Made by a program: the position numbers and the translations under genes
Source: CALCZU01 sp964396165
GTDB taxonomy: Bacteria > Bdellovibrionota > FAC87 > UBA2466
DNA length: 64,000 bases
Assembly: GCA_964396165.1 (NCBI GenBank)
Contig: CAYNEF010000008.1
Coordinates: forward strand, 21,747 to 85,746
Direction: 5' to 3'
Shown: positions 8,400 to 16,592 of the stretch, one piece after another
Numbering within the stretch: position 1 is the first letter of the stretch
Layout: each line of letters begins with the position of its first letter
The notes under the pieces: generated by a model
What the model saw: only the letters and a program-made list of their open reading frames with translations
Databases searched by the model: none
What the model was told of the DNA's origin: nothing

Positions 8400-8996
8400 T
8401 CAAGAGCACAGTTTTTTGATTGCTGTTACGTAGGTAGAATGTTCTATGGGCAAGAGCCGCTCGGTCAGCGTTTCAACTGTATCGTTTGGTAAAATAGCGA
8501 TTTTAGATTGAGCGATAATGGGGCCCGCATCCATCTCTTCTGTGACGATATGTACCGTGCAGCCCGTTTCTTTTTCTTTTGCCTGAAGCGCCTGTTTTTG
8601 CGCTTCGAGCCCTTTATATTTCGGTAAAAGTGAAGGGTGGATATTGATAATCATTCCTTCAAACTGCTGGATAAAATCTTTACCCAAAATCAACATGTAG
8701 CCAGCAAGGATGATCCAATCGGCGTTTACTGAACTTGCAAACGTCATCAAATCTTTTTCGTAAGCGGCTCTGTCAAACTTTCCGTCCTGTTTATAATTTT
8801 TGGATGCAATGACATGGGTTGCGATATTTAAATTTTTGGCTTTTTCTAGGGCTAGCGCATTTTTCTTGTTACTAAATAGACAAACAATTTCTGCTTGAGG
8901 AATTTCTCCCCGTTCTATTGCAGACGCAATCGCTTCAAAGTTGGACCCTCTGCCCGAGGCAAAAACCAGTAAACGTTTTTTCTTTGCTACAGCCAT
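8400..8996 (-). CDS. purN: Phosphoribosylglycinamide formyltransferase PurN
   Basis: Folate-dependent GAR transformylase (198 aa), transferring formyl from 10-formyltetrahydrofolate to glycinamide ribonucleotide in step 3 of purine synthesis. Family motifs visible: phosphate-binding 'LLVFASGRGSNFEAI' at the N-terminus, the active-site 'INIHPSLLPKYKG' (Asn-x-His), and 'HIVTEEMDAGPIIAQ' with the catalytic Asp. Length matches the family. It overlaps the end of purM by 10 bp, so the order of transcription is kal-like, purM, purN. Confidence 0.95.
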   Translation of the reverse strand: MAVAKKKRLLVFASGRGSNFEAIASAIERGEIPQAEIVCLFSNKKNALALEKAKNLNIATHVIASKNYKQDGKFDRAAYEKDLMTFASSVNADWIILAGYMLILGKDFIQQFEGMIINIHPSLLPKYKGLEAQKQALQAKEKETGCTVHIVTEEMDAGPIIAQSKIAILPNDTVETLTERLLPIEHSTYVTAIKKLCS

Positions 8997-10027
8997 TCCA
9001 CAAAGGGTTCGGTTTGGGTTGCTTCTGCTACTTCACCTAATTCATTGCAAGACATTCCATGCTTTTCTATGGAAGCAATCAGGGAACTTGTCTTTTGACT
9101 TTCGCAGGCGATGATCATTCCATAGCCACAATTGAAAGTACTTAAGAGTTCTTCTTTTTTCATGCCGGTGGATTGCAGTGCCCATTCGTATAGGGCGGGC
9201 ATTTTCCATTTTTGAGAGTGAATTTTCGCTTTTGTATTCGCCGGTAAAATTCTCGGCAGGTTTTCTAAAAGCCCGCCACCAGTGATATGGGCAAGTCCAC
9301 AAACGTCAGGAAAAATATCTTTCAACACTTTTGTGTAAATGAGAGTAGGCGCAAGCAACACTTCTTTCCAAGTTTGAGAAGAGAACGGCGTTTTTGTATC
9401 CGGTTTTAAATTTTCTTTTTCGACGATTTTTCTAATCAATGAATAGCCGTTTGAATGCGGGCCGGACGACGCAATCCCGATAAGTTTTTGCCCGACTTTT
9501 ACTTTTTGGGGTCCTAAAATTTTATTTTTATCTACTACCCCGACAACAAAACCTGCCAAATCAAAATCTTTGTCTTGGTATACGCCTGGCATTTCGGCAG
9601 TTTCCCCACCCACCAAAGTGCATTCGGCAAGTTCACACGCGCTTTGGATACTTTTTAAAAGAGTCGTCAGTTGTGTAGCGTCGAGTTTTCCGCAGGCATA
9701 ATAATCTAAAAACACGAGAGGCTTAGCACCCATGCACAAAAGATCATTTACATTCATTGCAACTAGATCGTGCCCTAATCCCTCGAGCTGATTCCAATCC
9801 AGCGCAAGTTTTACCTTGGTGCCGACGCCATCGCAGGAAGTAACCATTACCGGATCTTCCATTCCCGAAATAAATGGCTTTAATGAGTAACAAGCGGCAT
9901 AGGGGCCAATGCCACCTAAAACGTGCGGATCTTTGGGGCGCGAAGCCTGGAACTTGGAAAAATTCTCAAGAATATTGTCCGCTTTATTTTGATCAACACC
10001 AGAGCCTTTATAAGTAAGAGTGCTCAC
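8987..10027 (-). CDS. purM: Phosphoribosylformylglycinamidine cyclo-ligase PurM
   Basis: AIR synthetase (346 aa), the ATP-dependent ring closure of FGAM to AIR in purine synthesis. Diagnostic segments are 'MVTSCDGVGTKVKLA', 'AMNVNDLLCMGAKPLVFLDY', 'LVGGETAEMPGVY', 'GLAHITGGGLLENLPRI' and 'FNCGYGMII', all typical PurM signatures in order. Its start overlaps the end of the upstream Kal-like gene by four bases and its end overlaps purN, so the three genes are tightly coupled. Confidence 0.95.
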   Translation of the reverse strand: MSTLTYKGSGVDQNKADNILENFSKFQASRPKDPHVLGGIGPYAACYSLKPFISGMEDPVMVTSCDGVGTKVKLALDWNQLEGLGHDLVAMNVNDLLCMGAKPLVFLDYYACGKLDATQLTTLLKSIQSACELAECTLVGGETAEMPGVYQDKDFDLAGFVVGVVDKNKILGPQKVKVGQKLIGIASSGPHSNGYSLIRKIVEKENLKPDTKTPFSSQTWKEVLLAPTLIYTKVLKDIFPDVCGLAHITGGGLLENLPRILPANTKAKIHSQKWKMPALYEWALQSTGMKKEELLSTFNCGYGMIIACESQKTSSLIASIEKHGMSCNELGEVAEATQTEPFVEWL

Positions 10028-10416
10028 TTACGTTGGTTCTCCTTGGGCACGACGCAGGTTCCAGAAGCTTTGCAAACAATGATTGGGGTCTCTAATACTT
10101 TGGCGGCGCTGGGGGATACGTCTGGTTCCGGGCTAATCACCTTTTTAGCGACAAACGACATCTGTCTTGAGGTGTTGCCCGCTTTCGTGATTTCTCCCTC
10201 AATTTCGAGGTAATCCCCGGCATAAACTGGAGCTAGGAACTCTACATTGTCGTAGGCTCTAAAAAGACCCTCATCTCCGTCATGAATAATGAGAAGCTCG
10301 GTGGCTACATCTCCAAAGAATTCAAGCATTTTGCTGCCTGAGACAAGGTTCCCACCGTAATGGGCATCTGCACTCGACATCCGGACTCTAAGGCTGGCTT
10401 TAACTGGTTTTCCCAA
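10024..10416 (-). CDS. kal: Kal-like 3-aminobutyryl-CoA ammonia-lyase (hotdog)
   Basis: A 130-aa hotdog-fold protein that closely follows the L-3-aminobutyryl-CoA deaminase (Kal) of the clostridial/fusobacterial lysine fermentation pathway, including 'MSSADAHYGGNLVSGSKML', 'FFGDVATELLIIHDGDEGL', 'VEFLAPVYAGDYLEIEGEI' and the C-terminal 'CKASGTCVVPKENQR'. Kal removes ammonia from 3-aminobutyryl-CoA to give crotonyl-CoA. None of the other lysine-fermentation genes (kamA, kamD/E, kdd, kce) is in the window; instead it is the first gene of a purM-purN operon, with a 4-bp overlap. A related activity such as beta-alanyl-CoA:ammonia lyase is possible. Confidence 0.8.
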   Translation of the reverse strand: MGKPVKASLRVRMSSADAHYGGNLVSGSKMLEFFGDVATELLIIHDGDEGLFRAYDNVEFLAPVYAGDYLEIEGEITKAGNTSRQMSFVAKKVISPEPDVSPSAAKVLETPIIVCKASGTCVVPKENQRK

Positions 10417-10522
10417 AGGATCTCCCTAATGGAGGGGCAGTTTAGGAGGAAGGGGGTGGGATGTAAAGAGCATAAACTATTGGATCACAAGCACTTTACT
10501 TACGCATTATTGTATTTTTAAC

Positions 10523-10551
10523 TTGACGAGTACCGTCACTCTTTTTACATT
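10523..10551 (+). promoter_or_regulatory. Likely sigma70-type promoter of rplS
   Basis: TTGACG (10523-10528) and TACATT (10546-10551) are separated by 17 bp, close to the housekeeping consensus, about 20 bp before the rplS start. A GGAG ribosome site follows. Identified by eye only. Confidence 0.5.
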
Positions 10552-10572
10552 GCCCCTTTTTGGAGATAGACC

Positions 10573-11037
10573 GTGCAAACAAATATTATTGAGACTTTAG
10601 AAAAATCACAGGAAAAGAAACGTCCTGATTTTCGCGTAGGCGACAGAGTAAACGTTCAAGTTCGTTTGAAAGAAGGCGACAAGGAACGTGTACAGGCTTT
10701 TAAAGGCGTTGTGATTTCAAAACAACCCAAGTCCGGCAAAGGCCCGACAGCAATGTTCACTGTGAGAAAAATTTCTGAAGGAGTGGGAGTAGAAAGAATC
10801 TTCCCTGTACATTCTCCATTCATTGAAAAAATAGAAGTGGAAACATCCAGCATTGTTCGCCGCTCTCGTTTGTACTACTTGAGAGATCTCAAAGGTAAAA
10901 AAGCAAGATTGAAAGAAGCTAGCCGCTTTGGTGATCTTGTTGCTCCAGTAGCAGCAAAAGCTGAAGTAACTGCAGAAACAGTTGCTGCTCCAGAAGCCCC
11001 AAAAGCTGATAAAAAAGAAAAATCCGACAAAAAGTAA
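10573..11037 (+). CDS. rplS: 50S ribosomal protein L19 with C-terminal extension
   Basis: Large-subunit ribosomal protein L19, at the 30S-50S interface. The body is canonical: 'PDFRVGDRVNVQVRLKEGDK' and 'QAFKGVVIS', then 'VERIFPVHSPFIEKIEV' and 'RRSRLYYLRDLKGKKARLKE'. It starts at GTG 10573 behind a GGAG site. At 154 aa it is about 35 residues longer than E. coli L19; the extra C-terminus is a low-complexity Ala/Lys/Glu tail ending '-KKEKSDKK'. rnhB follows immediately, the conserved rplS-rnhB order. Confidence 0.95.
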   Translation: MQTNIIETLEKSQEKKRPDFRVGDRVNVQVRLKEGDKERVQAFKGVVISKQPKSGKGPTAMFTVRKISEGVGVERIFPVHSPFIEKIEVETSSIVRRSRLYYLRDLKGKKARLKEASRFGDLVAPVAAKAEVTAETVAAPEAPKADKKEKSDKK

Positions 11038-11056
11038 TTTCGAACGCAGATTTATT

Positions 11057-11665
11057 TTGCAACCTAGTCAACTCTTCTATGAACACGAGTACTCAAAAAA
11101 AGGGTACAAGTGTATCGCGGGCGTTGATGAAGTAGGCATGGGATGCCTTGCAGGCCCAGTCATAGCTGCAGCTTGTATTTTAAATCTTAAAGATATTCCT
11201 GAAGGCATAGACGACTCTAAAAAATTAACCGCTAAAAAACGCACGGAAATTTCGAAACAGCTGAAAGAACGTGCGTTGTGTTGGTCCATTGCGGAAGCAA
11301 CGGTTGAAGAAATTGATACTATCAATATTTATCACGCGGCAAAGCTTGCGATGAAACGTGCCGTAGAGACTTTAAAACTTTCTCCTGATTTTCTTTTGAT
11401 TGATGGCAGAGGAAAGATCGAAACAAAACTTCCACAGTTGGCGATTGTAAAAGGGGATCAATTATCTTTTTCTATCGGTGCGGCTTCCATTATTGCAAAA
11501 GTGTTTCGTGATGATCTCATGCAACAATACGATGAAACGTATCCGGGCTATGGCTTTGCCAGCCATAAAGGATACGGAAGTGTTTTGCACCGTACATCTT
11601 TAATGAAAAAAGGCGCGACTGAAATCCACCGAAAAAGTTTTTCGTGGACTCCTGTAGAACTATAA
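11057..11665 (+). CDS. rnhB: Ribonuclease HII
   Basis: RNase HII (about 202 aa), which nicks RNA-DNA hybrids and removes single ribonucleotides from DNA. Active-site carboxylates are visible in 'AGVDEVGMGCLAGPV' (DEVG in place of the usual DEAG/DEVG), 'GIDDSKKL' and 'FLLIDGRG', with the C-terminal 'SHKGYGSVLH'. The start is uncertain: TTG at 11057 gives the usual N-terminal length, but the frame is open back to a TTG at 10982 inside rplS and no strong ribosome site distinguishes them. It follows rplS as in many bacteria. Confidence 0.92.
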   Translation: MQPSQLFYEHEYSKKGYKCIAGVDEVGMGCLAGPVIAAACILNLKDIPEGIDDSKKLTAKKRTEISKQLKERALCWSIAEATVEEIDTINIYHAAKLAMKRAVETLKLSPDFLLIDGRGKIETKLPQLAIVKGDQLSFSIGAASIIAKVFRDDLMQQYDETYPGYGFASHKGYGSVLHRTSLMKKGATEIHRKSFSWTPVEL

Positions 11666-11671
11666 ATTTCT

Positions 11672-13042
11672 CTAATTTTTTTCTAATACAACAGAATCGT
11701 AGCCGCCTATAAATTGGTGAGGCGTTACGTTCACTGTTTTACTGACGTAACCCGTGGACGATACGGTAACCTGTTGAGTATCCGAGACACTAGGTCGGTG
11801 CACGTAACCAGTGTAATGAATTGCTCTAGAGCTTGAAGAAAGCTGTACTGCAACGTCTAAAAGTTCTCCTTGAGCATTTGTCACTTTTAAATGAACGCCC
11901 GTGGAACCATTTTCGAGATATTTTAAAAGAGATTCTCTGTTATCGTTCCAGAAACCTGCTAGTGCGTTTGCACTCGGCCACTTGGTAGAAGAAATTTCTA
12001 CAGTCGCGTGAGTGGACTCTCTGAAATAGCTCGCCCAATCTTGCATCCCGCCATAAATGGGGTACCACTCATAACCATAGGTGACTCCTTGATTGAAGTT
12101 CCCAGCGTTGTTCCCTTTCATAGGGACATTATTGTTTGCGTACTGATGCGCGATGGAAAGCATCAGTGCATTGTCACCAAAGAGGGCAGAAGAGTTATTC
12201 TTTTTTGAGTCCCACGGAATATTTACACATAATGATCCCCCGTGGAAATTCAAAGCCACATCAAAATGGTTTTGGCGATGCAGTTCCATAATGTTCTTTG
12301 TTTCAATAGCGCGGTTGCCGCCGAATGGATCTTCATTAAGCTCTGGGAAATCGCGGTTAAGATCCACACCATCTGCATTAAAACGCTGAGACATTTCAGT
12401 ACCGTCTGGATTCATCGATGGCATGATGAATAGTTCATTGTGGTTTACAAGACGCGTGATTCTTTCATCTGTTCCGTATTTGGAGAGCAAATCACGGATT
12501 AAATACACCATCATTTCTTTGCCCGTAACTTCGTCCCCGTGCATGGAAGAAATGTATAAGAGTTTTGGTTTAGCTGTAGTGAGCACGTCTTTCGCTGTAA
12601 TGCGCAAGTACCACATTTCTCTGCCGCGTACGGTTTTACCCGCAGTGCTCAAAGTGACAAGCGTTGGGTATTTCTCCGCAAGTAATTTCAGCTCTGTGGT
12701 GAGCGTGTCGTAAGTGTGAAAGGCTTCGTACTCTTGGCTAATTCGGCTTGTATCGATGGGGAGGGCTTTTAACGTTTTAATATCATATTCGGTATGCGCC
12801 CAAGCTTTTGCATCCAGTTCCAATATATTCTCTGCGATTTGAGTGGGGATTTTGTAGTCTCTTTTATGAGGAAGATAACCGATGATGTACGCATCGTCAT
12901 GGTAGTGATCTTCTATGAAACCTGATTCTTGTATAAATTTTTCAGTTAATACTTTTTTGGGTATTCTTAAATATCTATAGTCTGTTTGTGCGTAAGAGAG
13001 CACTGAGGCGGTTGTGATCGCAAGTAGGGTGGAGAGTTTCAT
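11672..13042 (-). CDS. Secreted M14 zinc carboxypeptidase
   Basis: A 456-aa exported metallocarboxypeptidase. After a signal peptide ending near 'SYAQ' comes a propeptide-like segment and an M14 domain with all zinc ligands: His168 and Glu171 in 'SMHGDEVTG', His267 in 'LNFHGGS', and catalytic Glu349 in 'ATVEISSTKWP'; 'MNPDGTE' and 'VDLNRDFPE' are also typical. A C-terminal beta domain (~380-456) looks like the CarboxypepD regulatory domain of the CPN/E subfamily. The ATG at 13042 is chosen over 13060 because GAGGT lies 6-7 bases before it. It is inserted on the opposite strand between rnhB and the yraN-like gene, which are often neighbours. Confidence 0.9.
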   Translation of the reverse strand: MKLSTLLAITTASVLSYAQTDYRYLRIPKKVLTEKFIQESGFIEDHYHDDAYIIGYLPHKRDYKIPTQIAENILELDAKAWAHTEYDIKTLKALPIDTSRISQEYEAFHTYDTLTTELKLLAEKYPTLVTLSTAGKTVRGREMWYLRITAKDVLTTAKPKLLYISSMHGDEVTGKEMMVYLIRDLLSKYGTDERITRLVNHNELFIMPSMNPDGTEMSQRFNADGVDLNRDFPELNEDPFGGNRAIETKNIMELHRQNHFDVALNFHGGSLCVNIPWDSKKNNSSALFGDNALMLSIAHQYANNNVPMKGNNAGNFNQGVTYGYEWYPIYGGMQDWASYFRESTHATVEISSTKWPSANALAGFWNDNRESLLKYLENGSTGVHLKVTNAQGELLDVAVQLSSSSRAIHYTGYVHRPSVSDTQQVTVSSTGYVSKTVNVTPHQFIGGYDSVVLEKN

Positions 13043-13257
13043 AACAGAACCTCGTATCATATTTGGTTTTTGGTGATTGCCTGTCTATTATGGCACTAGC
13101 CACCACACTTCTCCACGTTGCCGTGCATAATGTGAGTTTCTTATGTTAGCAACTGTCCCAAAAGCACTAAACTGACCGACTTTCGTACTTGCTTTGTGAC
13201 ATCTGACTGCAAACTGTGCGAGAGGTGCGTGGACAGAGACTTGCTTGGCGAACTGTC

Positions 13258-13611
13258 ATGCGCATTACTAACGAAAAGCAGAGTTATGGCAGAAACTGTG
13301 AAGCTTTAGCCTGTAGTTTTTATCAAAAACTCGGTTATAAACTTCTTGCCCAAAATTTGCGATTAAAGCTTTCTGAATGTGATTTGATATTTGAAAATGC
13401 GAAAGGTGTGTTGCTGGTAGAAGTGAGGGGAAAGAAAAATCCTAGACTCCGTCCCAGCTGTTTTCTCTCAAGTGCAAAACTAAAACGCCTGAAACTTTCT
13501 GCAACTATACTTTCACTAAAGTATAAGAGGTCCGTACAGACGGAATTATTTGAAGTGTTGGGAGAGTTTCCCAATATACGAATGACTAGATTTCCGATCT
13601 ATTTTAATTAG
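13258..13611 (+). CDS. YraN/UPF0102-like endonuclease-fold protein, divergent
   Basis: A 117-aa protein matching the YraN (UPF0102) restriction-endonuclease-like fold. 'YGRNCEALACSFYQKLGYKL' follows the family GRxGExxAxxyLxxxGyxI start, and 'SECDLIFENAKGVLLVEVRG' matches GEIDLIxxdxxxxVFVEVK. The two usual Gly-Glu positions read Cys-Glu and Glu-Cys-Asp, and the final Lys of VEVK is Arg. The metal-binding Asp and Glu remain. Members are implicated in DNA processing but their role is unsettled. ATG 13258 is preferred to GTG 13216 because it gives the family N-terminal length. Confidence 0.72.
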   Translation: MRITNEKQSYGRNCEALACSFYQKLGYKLLAQNLRLKLSECDLIFENAKGVLLVEVRGKKNPRLRPSCFLSSAKLKRLKLSATILSLKYKRSVQTELFEVLGEFPNIRMTRFPIYFN

Positions 13612-13614
13612 ACT

Positions 13615-14010
13615 TCAGTTTTCGATCGTTTTCGTCTTGGGCTTTGTGATTTTTTTGGGAGCAGGGGGAGCATCGAAGGCGGCAGTTGCCAATTCTTCGT
13701 TATCAAAAATTTCAAACGGGTTACGCGTTGTCTGATAAGCACGCAAAATCATCAAAAAATCGTTGGAAACTTTGCACATCTTAGGTTTGGTTTCGCATTT
13801 GCTAAACGCCTTGATAGCGTCTACAAACTGGTTGATGCCGGTAGAACCTACAAACTTCAGTCTTTCCATGTTTAAGATTACACGTTTCGATGTATCTTTT
13901 TTCATAATACCAAGGCACATGTCTTGGAATTGGGCAGTGGTTTCTACGTCTAGATGCCCCTCGAGTTCTAAAACAACGACATTTCCTTGTTCCCGTGCGC
14001 GCATTATCAT
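13615..14010 (-). CDS. STAS-domain anti-sigma factor antagonist
   Basis: A 131-aa STAS domain protein of the SpoIIAA/RsbV type. These bind anti-sigma factors or other partners and are switched off by phosphorylation of a Ser in the loop, here Ser56 in 'LKFVGSTGINQFVD'. The domain ends near residue 108 and is followed by a Pro/Ala/Lys-rich tail ('PPAPKKITKPKTKT') unusual for simple RsbV proteins. The start has AAGGA seven bases upstream. No kinase or sigma factor gene is adjacent, so the partner is unknown. Divergent from rsmI with only 31 bp between start codons. Confidence 0.82.
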   Translation of the reverse strand: MIMRAREQGNVVVLELEGHLDVETTAQFQDMCLGIMKKDTSKRVILNMERLKFVGSTGINQFVDAIKAFSKCETKPKMCKVSNDFLMILRAYQTTRNPFEIFDNEELATAAFDAPPAPKKITKPKTKTIEN

Positions 14011-14041
14011 GGAAAAATCCTTTGAAAGAGAAAGTTAAACT

Positions 14042-14872
14042 ATGGCTACATTATACCTGATTGGCACTCCGCTCGGAAATCTAGAAGATATGACTAAGCG
14101 TGCTGAAAAAAGTTTGCGCGAACTAAACGTGCTTTTTGCTGAAGACACGCGCGAAATCAGAAAGCTTCTGATGATCTTAGGCATAGAAGCAGAGCATAAG
14201 AAAATTTTCTCCTACGCGTCACATAATATGAAAGACGCAAACGAACTTGCGATGACAAAACTCAATGAAGGAAATGACATTGGTTTTGTGTCGGATAGAG
14301 GGATGCCTTGTATTTCGGATCCGGGTGCACTACTTGTAAAAGAAGCGCATTTAAAAGGGCACAAAGTGATTCCCGTCCCTGGACCTTCGAGTGTCGTTAC
14401 AGCTTTGGCAGCGAGTGGTGTTTCTGAAAGAGAATTTATATTTTTAAGCTTTCTACCGACGACAGAAAAAGCAAAACACGACAAACTTCTCATGGCGCAA
14501 AAATTTAAAATACCATGTGTTTTTTTTGAAAGTCCCAATCGTGTTGAAGAGACATTGAAGCAATTGTCTGAATGGTTCCCAAAATCTCGTCTGTTTTATG
14601 GGCGCGAAATGACGAAAATGCATGAGACCTATCAATGGATAGACTTGTCTCATTTTGTAATCAGTGACGTGATGTTAAAGGGCGAGTTTGTCTTCGTGTT
14701 GGAATTTGAGGAGGCAGAAGAAGTAGACGATTCTTATTTGGCGGAAATGGTGCGCTTAAGGCTCATGTCCGAAAAAGAATGGTCGAAGAAAATTGCTGAG
14801 AAGACGGGAGAAGCTTCTTCTTTAGTCTATAACGCGCTACAAAAGGTAAAAAAAGAGTTTAATAGAACTTAA
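14042..14872 (+). CDS. rsmI: 16S rRNA (cytidine1402-2'-O)-methyltransferase RsmI
   Basis: SAM-dependent tetrapyrrole-methylase-fold enzyme (276 aa) that 2'-O-methylates C1402 of 16S rRNA, tuning decoding in the P site. Signatures: 'LYLIGTPLGNLEDMTKRA', 'FAEDTREIRKLL', 'GFVSDRGMPCISDPGALLV', 'VIPVPGPSSVVTALAASG' and 'FFESPNRVEETL'. The length is normal. Its stop codon is inside the first arm of a 13-bp perfect hairpin (14867-14895). Confidence 0.93.
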   Translation: MATLYLIGTPLGNLEDMTKRAEKSLRELNVLFAEDTREIRKLLMILGIEAEHKKIFSYASHNMKDANELAMTKLNEGNDIGFVSDRGMPCISDPGALLVKEAHLKGHKVIPVPGPSSVVTALAASGVSEREFIFLSFLPTTEKAKHDKLLMAQKFKIPCVFFESPNRVEETLKQLSEWFPKSRLFYGREMTKMHETYQWIDLSHFVISDVMLKGEFVFVLEFEEAEEVDDSYLAEMVRLRLMSEKEWSKKIAEKTGEASSLVYNALQKVKKEFNRT

Positions 14873-14895
14873 ATATGCCCCCGGCATATTTAAGT
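14867..14895. repeat. 13-bp perfect hairpin at the end of rsmI
   Basis: Perfect inverted repeat with 13-bp arms and a 3-nt loop (ACTTAAATATGCC, CCC, GGCATATTTAAGT). The left arm contains the rsmI stop codon. There is no T-tract on either strand, so it is not a textbook intrinsic terminator, though it may stop transcription or protect the 3' end. Confidence 0.6.
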
Positions 14896-14912
14896 GTGAA
14901 GATTTCTTCACA
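14895..14912. repeat. 8-bp perfect palindrome before an exported-protein gene
   Basis: TGTGAAGA-TT-TCTTCACA, directly after the larger hairpin and about 20 bp before the next start codon. Its compactness and position suit a dimeric repressor site or a small hairpin in the leader; neither is proven. Confidence 0.5.
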
Positions 14913-14932
14913 ATCTGCCGATAGTTAGTTTG

Positions 14933-15370
14933 ATGAATAAACTAATTACAGTTTTTTGTCTTATACTCTTAACTCAAAACGCCTTTTCAGCTACGGGATC
15001 GATCATTCAGGTTACTCGCAGGCTTAGAATGAGTTCACTCGAAGCGCAGGCACCCAAAGATTATTTTATCGATCTGGGACAGCGTAACGGTGTTCAGCCG
15101 GGAGATGTCTTGCAGGTATACCGTATGGTGCCTGTAATGAACCAACTCACTGGTGGTGCATGGCACTTGATGAAAGTTGTTTTGGGCGAAGTAAAAATTT
15201 ATATCGTAGGGGAATCGACATCGGTTGGACACCTTGAGTCAGACCGCGATTTGTCATCCATACCCGTTCACGATTATCCTAACTTTATGCTGGGCGATCA
15301 GGTGGAGCTAAAAGCCCCACTAGTAGCGCTTCCCGAGGCAGTGGAAAAATCCAGTTTGCCTTTTCAGTGA
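14933..15370 (+). CDS. Hypothetical exported protein, FlgT-like fold pattern
   Basis: A 145-aa protein with a signal peptide ending near 'NAFSA|TG'. The mature part contains 'DYFIDLGQRNGVQPGDVLQV', the glycine pattern seen in a small beta-barrel found in FlgT-type C-terminal domains and related envelope proteins, followed by a second strand set ending 'FMLGDQVELK'. It may be a periplasmic or outer-membrane accessory protein. No flagellar genes are nearby, so function is open. ATG 14933 is used; a TTG directly precedes it. Confidence 0.6.
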   Translation: MNKLITVFCLILLTQNAFSATGSIIQVTRRLRMSSLEAQAPKDYFIDLGQRNGVQPGDVLQVYRMVPVMNQLTGGAWHLMKVVLGEVKIYIVGESTSVGHLESDRDLSSIPVHDYPNFMLGDQVELKAPLVALPEAVEKSSLPFQ

Positions 15371-15399
15371 TTCGCCTGGAAAATTAGAGTATCCGACAA

Positions 15400-15942
15400 A
15401 TGAATCATACCTTGCTATTAAATGCTGGTTTTGAACCATTAAGGGTTGTCTCTTGGCAACGGGCATTCATTTTGGTTTTTCAAGGCAAGGTAGAAATCCT
15501 CGAAGAGTACGCACTTTCCGTCAACACCGTCTCCGCAAAATTTAAAATACCGGCCGTGATTAAACTCAGACGCTGGGTCAACTTAAAGCGCATGGCGCCT
15601 GTCATCCGATTTTCTCGGATGAATGTGTATTTAAGAGACAACTACCGTTGTCAGTACTGTTATAGAAAATTTCCGGAAAAAGAACTGACGATGGATCACG
15701 TAAAGCCTGTTGTAAAAGGCGGCAAGAAAAGTTGGGAAAATATCGTTGCTGCTTGCACAAAGTGCAACCAGAAAAAAGGCGATAGAGCTCCAGAAGAAGT
15801 GGGATTAAAACTTCTTACTCGTCCAGTCGTTCCCAATTGGCTGCCGGGAAATTTACTTTCCGTACGCGCAAAAGAACCCCCACCTTCTTGGGAGAGGTAT
15901 TTAAATCCAACAGTCTTAGAGTCTGATTTTTCCGAAACTTAA
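15400..15942 (+). CDS. HNH endonuclease family protein
   Basis: A 180-aa protein with a C-terminal HNH nuclease domain: 'RDNYRCQYCYRKFPEKELTM' starts the zinc-binding CxxC, then 'MDHVKPVVKGGKKSWENIVA' carries the DH and N residues, and 'CTKCNQKKGDR' is the second CxxC. The N-terminal half ('NHTLLLNAGFEPLRVVSWQR') is typical of a widely conserved stand-alone HNH family of unknown biological role, not of a restriction or mobile element. Its stop codon shares TTAA (15939-15942) with the stop of the convergent thioredoxin gene. Confidence 0.88.
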   Translation: MNHTLLLNAGFEPLRVVSWQRAFILVFQGKVEILEEYALSVNTVSAKFKIPAVIKLRRWVNLKRMAPVIRFSRMNVYLRDNYRCQYCYRKFPEKELTMDHVKPVVKGGKKSWENIVAACTKCNQKKGDRAPEEVGLKLLTRPVVPNWLPGNLLSVRAKEPPPSWERYLNPTVLESDFSET

Positions 15943-16268
15943 GTTGTTACTTTAGAAAGCATCGCACGCAACTTGTCTTTGGTTTGATTGCCGACAAGTT
16001 CGTTTACTTTTTTTCCACCTTGGAAAAGAAGCAGCGTAGGAATACCGCGGATGCCGAATTGAGAAGCAATCGCTCCTGCTTCATCCACGTTCACTTTGGC
16101 AAATTTGATTTTGCCATTAAATTCCTGCGATAATTCATCAATGACAGGAGAGAGAGCTTTACAGGGCCCGCACCATTCTGCCCAAAAATCCACAAGAACT
16201 GGGGTTGTTTCTTTATCGATAGTAGTTTGAAAATTCGTTTCATTTAAGTGCGTGATTAGGTCGCCCAT
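15939..16268 (-). CDS. trxA: Thioredoxin
   Basis: A 109-aa thioredoxin, the general cytoplasmic dithiol reductant. Active site 'FWAEWCGPCKALSP' and the cis-Pro loop 'GIRGIPTLLLFQGGKKV' are intact. The ATG at 16268 (MGDLITHL) is chosen because the preceding codons spell a strong AAGGAGAT ribosome site; the ATG at 16283 would put that site inside the gene. It is transcribed divergently from the tRNA gene beyond it. Confidence 0.94.
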   Translation of the reverse strand: MGDLITHLNETNFQTTIDKETTPVLVDFWAEWCGPCKALSPVIDELSQEFNGKIKFAKVNVDEAGAIASQFGIRGIPTLLLFQGGKKVNELVGNQTKDKLRAMLSKVTT

Positions 16269-16397
16269 AGGTATCTCCTTCATTTATTACTGTAATTATG
16301 TTCACTATTTATGCGTAGGCAAGGGGATTTGTTTCGCCTTCAGTCAGATTACCTCTTTTCTTTCTGAATTCAGTACTTTATAGTCCAAACCTCGATT

Positions 16398-16506
<109 letters not shown>

Positions 16507-16533
16507 CGGAAGTTGACCTAATCTACTGACTTC

Positions 16534-16546
16534 GCAGACCCACCAT
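16534..16546 (+). repeat. Copy of the tRNA-Val 3' end
   Basis: GCAGACCCACCAT at 16534-16546 is an exact 13-bp repeat of the tRNA 3' end with CCA and the next base (16480-16492), 54 bp downstream. It could be a remnant of a second tRNA copy or of an integration (att) site; no integrase is present. Confidence 0.45.
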
Positions 16547-16592
16547 CAATACGATAGTTAATAATTGACGTTATGCGTAACGGTTGTTACTT

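Noticed and set aside
10982..11056. Longer rnhB starting inside rplS
   Set aside because: The extra 25 residues do not resemble RNase HII N-termini; the shorter TTG start fits the family better, though it is not certain.
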